Positions 28,829 to 37,164 of a stretch of 64,000 bases of DNA are shown in pieces; position 1 is the stretch's first letter, and each line of letters begins with the position of its first letter. This stretch comes from Paracoccus beibuensis (GTDB lineage: Bacteria; Pseudomonadota; Alphaproteobacteria; Rhodobacterales; Rhodobacteraceae): assembly GCF_026162625.1 (NCBI RefSeq), contig NZ_JAOTBD010000008.1, positions 1 to 64,000 of the forward strand, read 5' to 3'. The notes beneath the pieces are model-generated. The model was not told where the DNA came from, made no database searches, and saw only the letters and a list, made by a program, of their open reading frames with translations. Both the position numbers and the translations under genes were made by a program.

Positions 28829-29382
28829 GCCTTGCCCCTTCCGATGCGCCCGCTCAGCTGCGCCAAAAGCCGCCAGACAAGGCCCAGGATCGCCAGAAGC
28901 ACAATGCAGACCAGCATGGCGGGCCAGTTCACCGGGCGCACATCGGGTGCGGCGACGGTGTTGATCGAGATCGCGTTCGGATAGGTCGACAGCCACGGCA
29001 TCCGCCAGCCATAAGCGGTGATGCTGACCCAGATCGGATCGCGCGACGTCGACTGCAGGTTCGTCGCCTCGGCATGCAGGTTGGCGCTGTCGTACTTGAA
29101 GTAGGGCGGCCAGACCCAGCCCGTATCCTCGTTGCGATAGACGAAGACGCGGCCGTTGGGGCGCACCGTGTCGATGAAGCGCACGTCGCGCTGGCCCCGC
29201 GTGTTTTCGACCGTGCCGGTGCTTTCGGCGGCCCAGAAGATCGTGGCCGAAGGCGGAATCGAGGTCAGTCGGTTATAGGTGTTGCTGATCCGCACCGTGT
29301 TCTTGGACGGCAGCGTATAGTCCAGCAACCCGAAGACCAGGATCCCGAACAGGACGCCGATGACGACGCGGGCGTAATACAT
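28825..29382 (-). CDS. DUF1523 family membrane protein
   Basis: 185 residues with a membrane segment at each end (about 4-21 and 153-171) and a periplasmic middle (RDVRFIDTVRPNGRVFVYRNE, WPPYFKYDSANLHAEA). The family is widespread in Rhodobacteraceae and has no known function. The ATG at 29382 lies 13 bases after the preceding small gene, and the stop overlaps the deoC start. Its link with deoxyribose catabolism is positional only. Confidence 0.8.
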   Translation of the reverse strand: MYYARVVIGVLFGILVFGLLDYTLPSKNTVRISNTYNRLTSIPPSATIFWAAESTGTVENTRGQRDVRFIDTVRPNGRVFVYRNEDTGWVWPPYFKYDSANLHAEATNLQSTSRDPIWVSITAYGWRMPWLSTYPNAISINTVAAPDVRPVNWPAMLVCIVLLAILGLVWRLLAQLSGRIGRGKA

Positions 29383-29395
29383 GGTGCGGCAGCTC

Positions 29396-29671
29396 CTATT
29401 GCCAGTTGACCAGGACGACGATGCCAAGGATGGCAAGCGTCGGCAACACGAAGACCAGGGCCGCGAGGCGCACCTGCAGGCTGCGCCCGAACCCGGCCGT
29501 GCCCCGCGCCACGAAAGCCCGGCGCGCCGGCGTGTCGCCCTGCCCCGAATGGCGGCTGTCCCATCGCGCCTCCAGCCGCCGGACCTGGCGCAGGCGGATG
29601 CTGATCCGCAGGCCCAGGTAAAGCGCAAGCTGAAGTGCGAAGACGATCAGCCACAGCCGGATCAGTGCCAC
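29396..29671 (-). CDS. Small two-TM membrane protein of unknown function
   Basis: 91 residues: one hydrophobic segment at about 5-22, a basic loop (RLRQVRRLEARWDSR), and a second segment at about 70-88. The start is GTG at 29671 with weak ribosome-binding context. It is first in the run leading to DUF1523, deoC and ALDH16. Not recognised. Confidence 0.6.
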   Translation of the reverse strand: MALIRLWLIVFALQLALYLGLRISIRLRQVRRLEARWDSRHSGQGDTPARRAFVARGTAGFGRSLQVRLAALVFVLPTLAILGIVVLVNWQ

Positions 29672-29813
29672 CTCGACGCGCCCCTGTTGTCATCCGGCCG
29701 CAGGCTAGCACGCGCCGCGCGGGAGGGGCCAGCCGTCCCGTAGCGTCGCCAGCCGTGCAACCCTGCGTCCCTGCGCTGCGTTCCCGGTCCGGAACCCGCC
29801 CGAAGGAGCCGCC

Positions 29814-30635
29814 ATGACCCTGCCCGCCGATCCCCGCCTTGACCTTCACGCCGAACTGGACCGGCTGGCCGCCAGCCAGATCGGCAGCCGCGGAATGCTG
29901 ATGCGCGGGGTCGAGGCCATCGGCCGCCTGACCGAGGGCGCGGCGACGACCGTCATGGGCATGTCTCCGGTGGGGCTGGAAAAGGTGCTGGAGACGGCGT
30001 TCCGGCAGCTCTATGACCTGTCGGGGCGCGGCGACAGCATCAGCGTGGTACGCGACGCGCCGCTGATCGCGAATCGCGCGGCGGCGGTGCTGTCCGGCGC
30101 GACCGGCGGCTGGTTTGGCCTGGTCGGCATCGTCCCCGACCTGGTGGCCTCGACCACGGTGATCTTCAACGCCATCCAGAAGGTTGCCCGCCAGCACGGC
30201 TTCGACACGATCGATCCGTCGGTCCGGCTGGAATGCCTGGCCGTCTTCCAGTTCGGCGAACCCGGAGAGGACGGCGACGCCGCCGCCAAGTCCTTCCTGG
30301 CCAACCGCCTGCTGACAAACGGCCAAACCGTGTCGGCCCTGATCTCGCGCTTTGCGGGGGCGTTTGCGGGACGGTTGACGGCCAAGCTGGGCGCGCAGGC
30401 GGTGCCTGTCCTTGGCGCGGCCACCGGCGCGGCGATCAACTATGCCTTCGTCGACTATTACGAGCGCGTCGCCCGGATCCATTTCCGCCTGCTGCGACTG
30501 GCAGAGGAGCATCCGACCCTTGACATGGACCTGGAATACGGCCAGGCCCTCGGCCGCATCCGCAAGCGCGGCAACCGCCCGTCGCGGCTGCGTCAGAACG
30601 GGACGTCGTCGTCCCCGCCCGCCGGCTGGACATAG
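29814..30635 (+). CDS. EcsC family protein
   Basis: 273 residues matching the EcsC family: an amphipathic N-terminal helix region (LMRGVEAIGRLTEGAATTVMG), a hydrophobic middle (TGGWFGLVGIVPDLVASTTV) and a second glycine-rich stretch (GAQAVPVLGAATGAAINYAF). AAGGAG precedes the ATG. The last 43 bases overlap the convergent uvrD end. Biochemical role unknown. Confidence 0.82.
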   Translation: MTLPADPRLDLHAELDRLAASQIGSRGMLMRGVEAIGRLTEGAATTVMGMSPVGLEKVLETAFRQLYDLSGRGDSISVVRDAPLIANRAAAVLSGATGGWFGLVGIVPDLVASTTVIFNAIQKVARQHGFDTIDPSVRLECLAVFQFGEPGEDGDAAAKSFLANRLLTNGQTVSALISRFAGAFAGRLTAKLGAQAVPVLGAATGAAINYAFVDYYERVARIHFRLLRLAEEHPTLDMDLEYGQALGRIRKRGNRPSRLRQNGTSSSPPAGWT

Positions 30636-32959
30636 GCCGCCTTGATGTTCTTGAAGCCGGTGTCGAACTGCACGGTCAACGTGTCTTCGGCGATGCCCAT
30701 GATCTGACCCTCGCCGAACTTGGCGTGGCTCACGCGGTCGCCTACGCTGAAGCGGCTGGCCGGGGCCGCGTCGATGGTGATCGGGGTGCGATGCACCGGC
30801 CCGCGGCGATCCGCCGCCCGCGCCTGCATCCGCTTCCAGCCGGGCGAATTATAGACATCGGCCTTCGCCACCCGTTCGTCCATGCGCGTGTTCCCGGCCG
30901 ACGCCATCGCCGCGCCGTATCCGCCGCCATAAAGGCCGGGCGGGGTCAGCACCTCGACATGCTCCTCGGGCAGTTCGTCGACGAAGCGCGAGGGCAGGCT
31001 GGATTGCCACTGGCCATACATGCGGCGGTTTCCGGCAAAGCTGATCGTCGCAAGGCGTTCCGCGCGGGTGATGCCGACATAGGCCAGCCGCCGCTCCTCC
31101 TCCAGGCCCTTGGTGCCCTGTTCGTCCATCGCGCGCTGGTTGGGGAACAGACCGTCCTCCCACCCCGGCAGGAAGACGACCGGGAATTCGAGCCCCTTGG
31201 CGCCGTGCAGGGTCATGATGCTGACCTGTTCGGCCTGCTCGCCGTCGTCGCGGTCCATGACCAGCGCCACGTGCTCCAGGAACCCCTGCAGGTTCTCGAA
31301 CTCCTCCAGCGCCTTCACGAGTTCCTTGAGGTTGTCCAGCCGGCCCGGCGCGTCGGGCGACTTGTCGTTCTGCCACATGGCGGTATAGCCCGATTCGTCC
31401 AGCAGGCGTTCGGCCAGTTCGATATGGCTGCGCCCGTCCAGAACGTCGCCGTGGCTGCGCCCGATCAGCGCCACGAAGGCGCGCAGGTTGGCCAGCCCCT
31501 TGCCGCCCAGATGACCCTCCTCGACGGCGATCTTCGCGCCTTCCAGCAGGCTGACGCCGTTCTGCCGCGCTGCCGCCTGAAGCGTCTGCAGGGCCTTGTC
31601 GCCAAGTCCGCGCTTGGGCGTGTTCACGATCCGCTCGAACGCCAGGTCGTCGTCGGGCGACACGACCAGCCGGAAATAGGCCATTGCGTCGCGGATCTCT
31701 TGCCGTTCATAGAAACGCGGGCCGCCGATCACGCGATAGGGCAGGCCGATGGTCATGAAGCGGTCTTCGAAGGCCCGCATCTGGTGGGACGCCCGCACAA
31801 GAATCGCCATGTCGTTCAGGCTGACCCGGCCAAGGGCAGCCCGATGGCCGCCCTGGAATGCCTCGATCTCCTCGCCGATCCAGCGGGCCTCGGCCTCGCT
31901 GTCCCAGTGCCCGATCAGGCGGACCTTCTCGCCCTCCTCGGCATCGGTCCACAGCGTCTTGCCGAGCCGCCCCCGGTTGGCCGCAATCAGCCCCGAGGCC
32001 GCCCCCAGAATCTGCGGGGTCGAGCGGTAGTTCTGCTCCAGCCGGATGACCTCCGCCCCCGGGAAATCCTTTTCGAAGCGCAGGATGTTGCCCACCTCGG
32101 CACCGCGCCAGCCATAGATCGACTGGTCGTCGTCGCCCACGCAACAGATGTTCCGGTGCGCCTGCGCCAGAAGCCGCAGCCACATGTACTGCGCGACGTT
32201 GGTATCCTGGTATTCGTCCACCAGAATGTACCGGAAGCGGTCCTGCCACTGGCGCAGCACGTCGGGATGCGCCTGGAACAGCGTCACGCAATGCATCAAG
32301 AGGTCGCCGAAATCGACGGCATTCAGCGTCAGCAGCCGTTCCTGATAGGCGGCATACAGCTTGCCGCCATAGCCGTCGAAGGTCTCGCCCTCACCGCGCG
32401 GCAGGTTCGCGGGGGTCAGGCAGCGGTTCTTCCAGCCGTCGATCAGATGCGCCAGCTGTCGGGCGGGCCAGCGCTTCTCGTCGATGTTCTCGGCCGCGAT
32501 CAACTGCTTCAGCAGGCGGATCTGGTCGTCCGTGTCCAGGATGGTGAAGCTGGGCTTCAGGTGCAGGCTGCCATTGCCGATCAGTTCGGCATGGCGCCGC
32601 AGGATCTTGACGCTGATGCTGTGGAACGTCCCCAGCCAGGGCATCCCCTCGACCATCTCGCCCAGCAGGCGGGCGACCCGCTCCTTCATTTCGCGGGCGG
32701 CCTTGTTGGTGAAGGTCACCGCAAGCATCTGTCCCGGCCGCGCCTTGCCCAGCATCAGCAGATGCGCGATCCGCGTCGTCAGCGCCCGAGTCTTGCCGGT
32801 TCCGGCACCCGCCAGCATCAGCACCGGCCCGTCCAGCATCTCGACCGCCGCGCGCTGTGCAACGTTCAGCCCATCCAGATAGGGCGCAGGCCGCGCGGCC
32901 ATGGCGCGGTGCGACAGCGGCACCGCCGCAAGATCATCGGAATCGTCGAATTGGTCCAT
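30593..32959 (-). CDS. uvrD: UvrD/PcrA-type ATP-dependent DNA helicase
   Basis: 788 residues, superfamily 1A. Walker A is AGAGTGKT (about 50-57), motif II VDEYQDTN, then DDDQSIYGWRGA, motif IV around LEQNYRST, motif V TLHGAKGLEFP and motif VI AYVGITRAE. It acts in nucleotide excision and mismatch repair. The ATG at 32959 is preferred to an in-frame start at 32989. The C-terminus has the short Tudor-like SH3 segment (GDRVSHAKFGEGQIMG) that binds RNA polymerase in PcrA/UvrD. Confidence 0.96.
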   Translation of the reverse strand: MDQFDDSDDLAAVPLSHRAMAARPAPYLDGLNVAQRAAVEMLDGPVLMLAGAGTGKTRALTTRIAHLLMLGKARPGQMLAVTFTNKAAREMKERVARLLGEMVEGMPWLGTFHSISVKILRRHAELIGNGSLHLKPSFTILDTDDQIRLLKQLIAAENIDEKRWPARQLAHLIDGWKNRCLTPANLPRGEGETFDGYGGKLYAAYQERLLTLNAVDFGDLLMHCVTLFQAHPDVLRQWQDRFRYILVDEYQDTNVAQYMWLRLLAQAHRNICCVGDDDQSIYGWRGAEVGNILRFEKDFPGAEVIRLEQNYRSTPQILGAASGLIAANRGRLGKTLWTDAEEGEKVRLIGHWDSEAEARWIGEEIEAFQGGHRAALGRVSLNDMAILVRASHQMRAFEDRFMTIGLPYRVIGGPRFYERQEIRDAMAYFRLVVSPDDDLAFERIVNTPKRGLGDKALQTLQAAARQNGVSLLEGAKIAVEEGHLGGKGLANLRAFVALIGRSHGDVLDGRSHIELAERLLDESGYTAMWQNDKSPDAPGRLDNLKELVKALEEFENLQGFLEHVALVMDRDDGEQAEQVSIMTLHGAKGLEFPVVFLPGWEDGLFPNQRAMDEQGTKGLEEERRLAYVGITRAERLATISFAGNRRMYGQWQSSLPSRFVDELPEEHVEVLTPPGLYGGGYGAAMASAGNTRMDERVAKADVYNSPGWKRMQARAADRRGPVHRTPITIDAAPASRFSVGDRVSHAKFGEGQIMGIAEDTLTVQFDTGFKNIKAAYVQPAGGDDDVPF

Positions 32960-33073
32960 GTGGCAAACATAGGCCCGCGGCAGCCGCAAGGAAAGCCTGA
33001 TGTTCCCTTTCCGTTCCCGTTGCGACTGTCAAATTACATCGGTCCTAAGAACACGTCCCGGCGCGGGATGAAG

Positions 33074-34036
33074 TCAGGCCCGCAGTCCTGCGAAGGTGCC
33101 GGGGTCCAGAGAGTTCTGCGCGAAGGTCGGCCCGCTGGTCAGCAGGCTGACCGCGTCATGGGAATGCAGCGATTCCTGGTGGCTGGCCAGCACGCGGAAA
33201 TCGCCCACGCGCGGGTCGGCGATCAGCTCGGCCGCGAAGGCGCGCACGGCGTCCTCGACAAAGATCGGGTGCGCCGCGTTCAGTTCGGCAAAGGCCTGTT
33301 CGTCCTCGCGCTTGACCATGACCTGGGTTTCGGTGGGGACCGCTCGACGGCACATTTCGATCACATCCTCGAACCACAGGCGCTCGGCGCCCTGCATCAC
33401 CATCGACAGCCGCGCGATCGACCGCTGCGAATGCGGCGTCGCCAGCCGCGACCGCGTTTCGCGCGCGTGTTCGGACAGTTCCAGGGAGCAGGGGCAGGTC
33501 GAGGAATAGACATAGTCCAGGTGCATCACCCGCAGGCGGCTGCCCTGCCGCTCGATCAGTTCTTCGGCGATGTCGTAATATTGCCAGCCCGAAAGACCAG
33601 ATCGCATGGACGCCACCCTCATCGGATAGGAAAACCGCATCTGGATCCGCGCATCCAGCGCATCCAGGTCCGACTTGTAGTCCTCGATGGCGGCCTCAAG
33701 CACCGACAGGCTGAACTGGTGTTCCGAATGGGCATAGAAGGACCGCATGATGCGGCTCATGTTGATGCCCTTGCGGTCGGCCTCCAGGCTGACGGTGCCG
33801 GTGACGCTTGTTTCCAGCGTGATCTCTCCGCCGGCCCGCGTCAGGTAGCGGATCGGCAGGCGGAAGTTGGAAATCCCGACATGCTGGATCGCCGCACGGG
33901 CGCCGATGATCAGGCTGGCCGGGCCGTTCTGAAGGTCGGGCAGCGTGTCGCGATAGGCCGGATCGACCTTGAAATCCGCGTCATAGGTCCTGGCCAGGGC
34001 CGGATACGCGGGGATCAGGGGGCGTGCTTCGGTCAT
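33074..34036 (-). CDS. folE2: FolE2, GTP cyclohydrolase I type IB
   Basis: 320 residues. The conserved Cys lies in YSSTCPCSLELSEHARE, and the sequence follows the COG1469/FolE2 family throughout. It converts GTP to 7,8-dihydroneopterin triphosphate, the first step of folate and queuosine synthesis, using metals other than zinc. It replaces or backs up FolE. No clear Zur-type box is visible in the 85-base gap upstream. Confidence 0.95.
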   Translation of the reverse strand: MTEARPLIPAYPALARTYDADFKVDPAYRDTLPDLQNGPASLIIGARAAIQHVGISNFRLPIRYLTRAGGEITLETSVTGTVSLEADRKGINMSRIMRSFYAHSEHQFSLSVLEAAIEDYKSDLDALDARIQMRFSYPMRVASMRSGLSGWQYYDIAEELIERQGSRLRVMHLDYVYSSTCPCSLELSEHARETRSRLATPHSQRSIARLSMVMQGAERLWFEDVIEMCRRAVPTETQVMVKREDEQAFAELNAAHPIFVEDAVRAFAAELIADPRVGDFRVLASHQESLHSHDAVSLLTSGPTFAQNSLDPGTFAGLRA

Positions 34037-34121
34037 CGGGGCCTCCGTCTTCGTTGCGGCTGATATAGCGACGGCAGCGCCTTTTGTCAGCCCATCCGTT
34101 GGTTCTGCCCCTGCCAGGCCC

Positions 34122-35309
34122 TCAGTTCACCAAGGCCTGCCGCAGATCGTCGATCAGGTCGCCTGCATCCTCCAGCCCCACGGACAGCCGCAGAAGCCCC
34201 GGCGTGATCCCCAGATGCGCCTTGTCGGCATCCGACAGGCGCTGATGCGTGGTGGTGGCAGGATGTGTCACGATGGATTTGGCATCGCCCAGGTTGTTCG
34301 AGATCTTGATGATCCGCAGCCGGTCCAGCGCCGCGAAGGCAGCATCTTTGCCGCCGTCGACCTCGAGCGCGATCATCGTGCCCCCCGATCCCATTTGCCG
34401 CATCGCCAGGTCGTGCTGCGGATGATCGGCCAGCCCCGGATACACGACCCGCGTCAATGCGGGATGCCCCTGCAGCGCCGTCGCGACATGTGCTGCGGCG
34501 TCAGCCTGCGCCCGCACGCGCAGGTCCATCGTTTGCAGGCCGTTCAACATGATCCAGGCGTGGAACGGGCTGATCGCACCGCCGGTGTGCTTCAGGTAGG
34601 GCTCGGCCACCTCGCGCACGAAGTGCCGGGTGCCGCAGATGACGCCCGCCAGCGCGCGTCCGCCGCCGTCGATATGCTTTGTTGCCGAATAGACGACGAC
34701 ATCCGCCCCCTGCTCGACCGCCTTGGAAAACACCGGTGTCGCGAAGACGTTGTCGACCACGACGGTCGCGCCCGCCGCATGGGCGAGGTCGGCGACGGCC
34801 TTCAGGTCCACAACCTCCAGCGTCGGGTTCGACACGCTCTCGAAGAAGATCGCCCGAGTTCCGGGGCGGATGGCGGCCCGCCACTGCTCCAGATCGGTGC
34901 CGTCGACATAATCGACCTCGACCCCGAACCGGACCAGCAGATCCAGCACATAAAGGCACGACCCGAACAGCGCCCGCGCCGCCACGACGTGATCGCCGGG
35001 CTTGCACATGGCGAACATGGCGCCGTTCACGGCGGCCATGCCGCTGGCGGTGGCGAAGGCGTCCTCGGTCCCTTCCAGCGCGGCGATACGATCCTCGAAC
35101 ATGCGGCTTGTGGGGTTGCCGTAACGGGCATAGATGAACTCGTCCGGCCCCACCGACTGGAACCGACCCTCGGCCTGCGCGGCGCTGTCATAGACGAAGC
35201 CCTGCGTCAGGAAGATCGCCTCTGCCATCTCGCCGTACTGGCTGCGGCGGGTGCCGTGATGGACGGCCTGGGTGCGCGGATGAAGCGTCTTGTCGGTCGG
35301 TCCGGTCAT
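34122..35309 (-). CDS. metZ: MetZ, O-succinylhomoserine sulfhydrylase
   Basis: 395 residues of the Cys/Met-metabolism PLP family; the PLP-binding Lys is in VVYSATKHIDGGGRAL. RRSQYGEMAEAIFLTQGF is the usual MetZ N-terminus. It makes homocysteine from an O-acylhomoserine and sulfide, so it uses the sulfide made by the cysI/cysH products. The ATG at 35309 is preferred over an in-frame start at 35426. MetY or MetB are the less likely alternatives. Confidence 0.92.
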   Translation of the reverse strand: MTGPTDKTLHPRTQAVHHGTRRSQYGEMAEAIFLTQGFVYDSAAQAEGRFQSVGPDEFIYARYGNPTSRMFEDRIAALEGTEDAFATASGMAAVNGAMFAMCKPGDHVVAARALFGSCLYVLDLLVRFGVEVDYVDGTDLEQWRAAIRPGTRAIFFESVSNPTLEVVDLKAVADLAHAAGATVVVDNVFATPVFSKAVEQGADVVVYSATKHIDGGGRALAGVICGTRHFVREVAEPYLKHTGGAISPFHAWIMLNGLQTMDLRVRAQADAAAHVATALQGHPALTRVVYPGLADHPQHDLAMRQMGSGGTMIALEVDGGKDAAFAALDRLRIIKISNNLGDAKSIVTHPATTTHQRLSDADKAHLGITPGLLRLSVGLEDAGDLIDDLRQALVN

Positions 35310-35471
35310 GATCGGGTGCCTTTTCAATGCTGACCGTGGGTTAATCCTTGCCGCCTTCCCGTGCAAGAGAGATGCCGGCGCAGGCTGATCGATCCCGCAA
35401 ACTGTCGCGTAGCCGACATTTTGCACGGACTGCAGATAAACTTATGTAAATCAGGGGGATAATCCTATAAC

Positions 35472-35487
35472 CTGCCCAAATGGACAG
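35472..35487 (+). promoter_or_regulatory. Lux-box-like dyad (CTG-N10-CAG)
   Basis: CTGCCC-AAAT-GGACAG is a dyad with one mismatch and has the CTG-N10-CAG spacing of LuxR-type boxes. It lies in an AT-rich stretch between metZ (minus) and a putative plus-strand transcript. No luxR or luxI gene is in the window. Confidence 0.3.
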
Positions 35488-35670
35488 TTGGATTCCGGCG
35501 CCCGAGAAGACTATTGTATGGACATGGATCAGCGGCGCCTCCAACCGCGCCGCGAATCCTGACGGGCCCGCCGGGCACAGCAGTGGAGGGAAGTCGCGCC
35601 ATGCGCAACATCGCCGCCAAACCTTTGCTGGGTCGCCTGGCCGATGGCTCCGGCACAGATTGCAAGTGTC

Positions 35671-35694
35671 GCCGCTCGGGGTCGAGCGGCTTTT
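35671..35694 (+). terminator. Intrinsic-terminator-like hairpin, plus strand, in metZ-dctD gap
   Basis: GCCGCTC and GAGCGGC form a perfect seven-base stem with a six-base loop, followed by TTTT. It points in plus orientation where no known gene ends, hinting at a small RNA or short ORF upstream. Confidence 0.5.
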
Positions 35695-35776
35695 CCCGAG
35701 TGACCCGTTGCCGAGTCCTGCCGTCGTGTAAGCGTTTTCCCGTTTCCCCGGTATGACCGCAGGGACCGCCCAGGCA

Positions 35777-35798
35777 GGGGGCGGATGGTTCCGCCCCC
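35777..35798 (-). terminator. Hairpin after dctD
   Basis: GGGGGCGGA-TGGT-TCCGCCCCC is a perfect nine-base stem 22 bases past the dctD stop. No U-tract on either strand. Confidence 0.5.
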
Positions 35799-35819
35799 GC
35801 CACCCGCACCGCGAGTTTC

Positions 35820-37145
35820 CTAGAGATAGTCACCGCGCTGCAGCCCGTATTTCGCCATCTTCTCGTTCAGGGTGCGGCGGGGCAGGCAGAGTTCTTCCAT
35901 GACGCTGGCGATGCTGCCCTTGTGGCGGCGCATGGTGTTGTCGATCAGCATCTTTTCGAAGCTTTCCACATATTCCTTCAGCGGCTTGCCTTCGGTCGTG
36001 GTGGCCTGCTGGTTGTCTTCGCCATCCGCCATCAGAAGCGAGGCGATCGATCCCGATCCACGGCGGTTCTGCAGGACGGCGCGTTCCGCGACATTGATCA
36101 GCTGGCGGATGTTGCCCGGCCAGGGTGCCTGAAGCAGCTGCGCGGCCTCTTGCGCGCTGACCTGAGGAGGTTCGCAGCCGTATTCCTCGGAGAACTGCTC
36201 GGTCATGCGGGTGAACAGCGCCAGGATGTCCTCGCCCCGCGCGCGCAGCGGCGGCAGGGTGATCTTCAGCGCCGAGAGGCGGTAGAACAGGTCCGGGCGC
36301 AGCGAATCCTCGGCCTTGCGGCCCTCGCCCCGGGCATTCGAGATCGCGATGATCCGGGTTTCGGCTGGTGTGCCCTGTTCGCTGATGAAGGCCAGAAGGC
36401 GCGCCTGCAGCGGTTCGGACAGCGCTTCGACGTCTTCCAGGCAAAGCGTTCCGGCCCGCGCCTCCTCCAGCGCCGGCAGGCCGTCTTCCAGGGGCCCAAA
36501 CAGCCGCGCCGTCAGCGCCTCGTCGTTATAGGCGGCGCAGGACACGGGCACGAATTTCTTCGAGGCGCGCGGCCCGACGGCGTGCAGGGCGTGGGCGACG
36601 AGGGTCTTGCCGGTCCCCGTCTCGCCGTCGATCAGGACGTGGCCGTCGGCCTGGCCCAGGTCCAGGATATCCTCGCGCAGGCGTTCCATCACCGGGCTGG
36701 CGCCGATCAGCTTGGACATGACCTGCTGGCCTTCCGACAGGTCGCGGCGCAGGGCGCGGTTGTCCAGCGTCATGCGCCGGGCCTGCGTGGCCTTCTTGGC
36801 AAGCGCCGTCATCCGGTCGGGATTGAACGGCTTTTCCATGAAGTCCATCGCGCCGACGCGCATCGCCTCGACCGCCATGGGCACGTCTCCATGCCCGGTG
36901 ATCATGATGACCGGAAGGCTCGAATCCAGCGCCATCAGCCGCTTGAGGAATGCCATCCCGTCCATGCCCGGCATGCGGATGTCGCTGACGACCACGCCCG
37001 GCCAGTCAGAACCGATCACCTTCAGCGCATCCTCGGCGCTGGCGAAGGTCTCGGTCTCGAAGCCGGACAGGACCAGCCACTGGCTGATCGATTCGCGCAT
37101 GTCCGGTTCGTCATCCACGATGGCGATCTTCAGCTTGCGGGACAT
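35820..37145 (-). CDS. dctD: DctD-type response regulator (NtrC family, lacks GAFTGA)
   Basis: 441 residues: a receiver domain (acidic pocket IVDDEPD, phospho-Asp55, Lys in EKPFNPD), an AAA+ domain (Walker A GETGTGKT about 174-181) and a C-terminal Fis-type helix-turn-helix. The sigma-54-contacting GAFTGA loop, expected after LFG (217), is absent: the sequence reads LFGPLEDGLPALEEARAG. Walker B reads TLCLED instead of the usual TLFLDE. The start at 37145 has AGAGGA upstream. Paired with dctB 19 bases upstream. It may act on sigma-70 promoters rather than through sigma-54. Confidence 0.88.
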   Translation of the reverse strand: MSRKLKIAIVDDEPDMRESISQWLVLSGFETETFASAEDALKVIGSDWPGVVVSDIRMPGMDGMAFLKRLMALDSSLPVIMITGHGDVPMAVEAMRVGAMDFMEKPFNPDRMTALAKKATQARRMTLDNRALRRDLSEGQQVMSKLIGASPVMERLREDILDLGQADGHVLIDGETGTGKTLVAHALHAVGPRASKKFVPVSCAAYNDEALTARLFGPLEDGLPALEEARAGTLCLEDVEALSEPLQARLLAFISEQGTPAETRIIAISNARGEGRKAEDSLRPDLFYRLSALKITLPPLRARGEDILALFTRMTEQFSEEYGCEPPQVSAQEAAQLLQAPWPGNIRQLINVAERAVLQNRRGSGSIASLLMADGEDNQQATTTEGKPLKEYVESFEKMLIDNTMRRHKGSIASVMEELCLPRRTLNEKMAKYGLQRGDYL

Positions 37146-37164
37146 TCGTTGATCCTCTGTTGCG

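Larger units (their letters stand above)
35310..35819. other. Intergenic region of about 510 bases between metZ and dctD
   Basis: No convincing protein gene. The part next to metZ (35400-35480) is AT-rich and should hold the metZ promoter. I looked for the SAM-II (metA-type) riboswitch consensus there and did not find it. On the plus strand a lux-box-like dyad (35472-35487) is followed 180 bases later by an intrinsic-terminator-like hairpin (35671-35694), framing a possible small RNA. A second hairpin at 35777-35798 probably ends the dctBD transcript. Confidence 0.6.

Noticed and set aside
30725..34063. A 1100-codon plus-strand open frame opposite uvrD and folE2
   Set aside because: It spans two well-supported genes and their gap on the other strand, with no recognisable motif; another GC shadow.
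34037..34121. Zur-type operator upstream of folE2
   Set aside because: Zur control is common for this enzyme, but no palindromic GTTATA-type box is present in the gap.
35310..35480. Possible SAM-II riboswitch upstream of metZ
   Set aside because: The class is common before met genes in alphaproteobacteria, but I could not find its conserved pseudoknot segments in the right order here.
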